Shown piece after piece: positions 5,853 through 5,929 of a stretch of DNA of 5,929 nt (position 1 is its first letter; every line of letters begins with the position of its first letter). The DNA is from Thermotogaceae bacterium. Its GTDB lineage: Bacteria > Thermotogota > Thermotogae > B21-G9 > HyVt-16. The notes under the pieces were generated by a model, which saw only the letters and a list, made by a program, of their open reading frames with translations, did no database searches and was not told the DNA's origin. The stretch covers positions 1 to 5,929 of the forward strand of contig DQYP01000170.1 in assembly GCA_011043375.1 (NCBI GenBank). Reading direction: 5' to 3'. Made by a program: the position numbers and the translations under genes.

Positions 5853-5929
5853 CTTTGCGGAACTTAGTGTGCACTTTGTGACCCTTTGTGGTTCGGCCAT
5901 TTATTTACCACAAAGAAGCACAGAGACAA
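5853..5929. repeat. Nested inverted repeat of CTTTGTG-like words at the window end
   Basis: CTTTGTGGT (5884-5892) pairs perfectly with ACCACAAAG (5907-5915) around a 14-base loop. Beyond 3-base internal loops on each side, CTTTGTG (5874-5880) pairs with CACAGAG (5919-5925) with one G-T wobble. A third word, CTTTGCGG, starts at 5853. The words are also direct repeats of one another. Similar CTTTGCG/CACAAAG-rich intergenic repeats are common in Bacteroidota genomes. The element may continue beyond the edge. Confidence 0.6.

Overview
The window looks like part of a Bacteroidota chromosome, probably class Bacteroidia. This rests on the protein styles, on A-rich leaders without clear Shine-Dalgarno sequences, and on AT-rich intergenic DNA. 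No rRNA, tRNA or other taxonomic marker is present, so the assignment is an inference.

Left block (1-740, + strand). The 3' part of a redox protein (the tail of a thioredoxin-like fold followed by a complete glutaredoxin domain with a CSWC active site) is followed after 32 bp by a complete GroES co-chaperonin gene. A strong intrinsic terminator closes the unit. No groEL follows, so this GroES stands apart from its usual partner gene. Hand counts of two sampled 60-base lines gave about 45% G+C.

Middle block (741-1672). This is a scar of broken DNA. It holds a perfect 25-bp inverted repeat, a 70-codon minus-strand remnant of an integrase-core transposase whose stop codon lies inside one arm of that repeat, about 250 bp with no recognisable gene, and the 3' end of a formimidoylglutamase (hutG-type, ureohydrolase family) gene that has lost its start and first metal-binding motifs. 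A weak hairpin with a T-run follows.

Right block (1673-5576, - strand). Three genes are arranged as a leftward operon with gaps of 28 and 57 bp: a serine hydrolase of the beta-lactamase/PBP4* family without a signal peptide, a GPH/MelB-type MFS symporter, and a second serine hydrolase of the same superfamily that does carry an export signal. Three sampled lines gave about 32-37% G+C, lower than the left block. The arrangement suggests hydrolysis outside the cytoplasm, uptake, then a second hydrolysis inside. The substrate cannot be read from the sequence.

Right edge (5577-5929). This 353-bp gene-free stretch holds two weak promoter candidates for the operon, a 12-bp direct repeat, a motif resembling insertion-sequence ends, and a nested inverted repeat built from CTTTGTG-like words that runs up to the window end. 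The most interesting unit is the hydrolase-symporter-hydrolase operon; the rest is ordinary housekeeping or genome debris.
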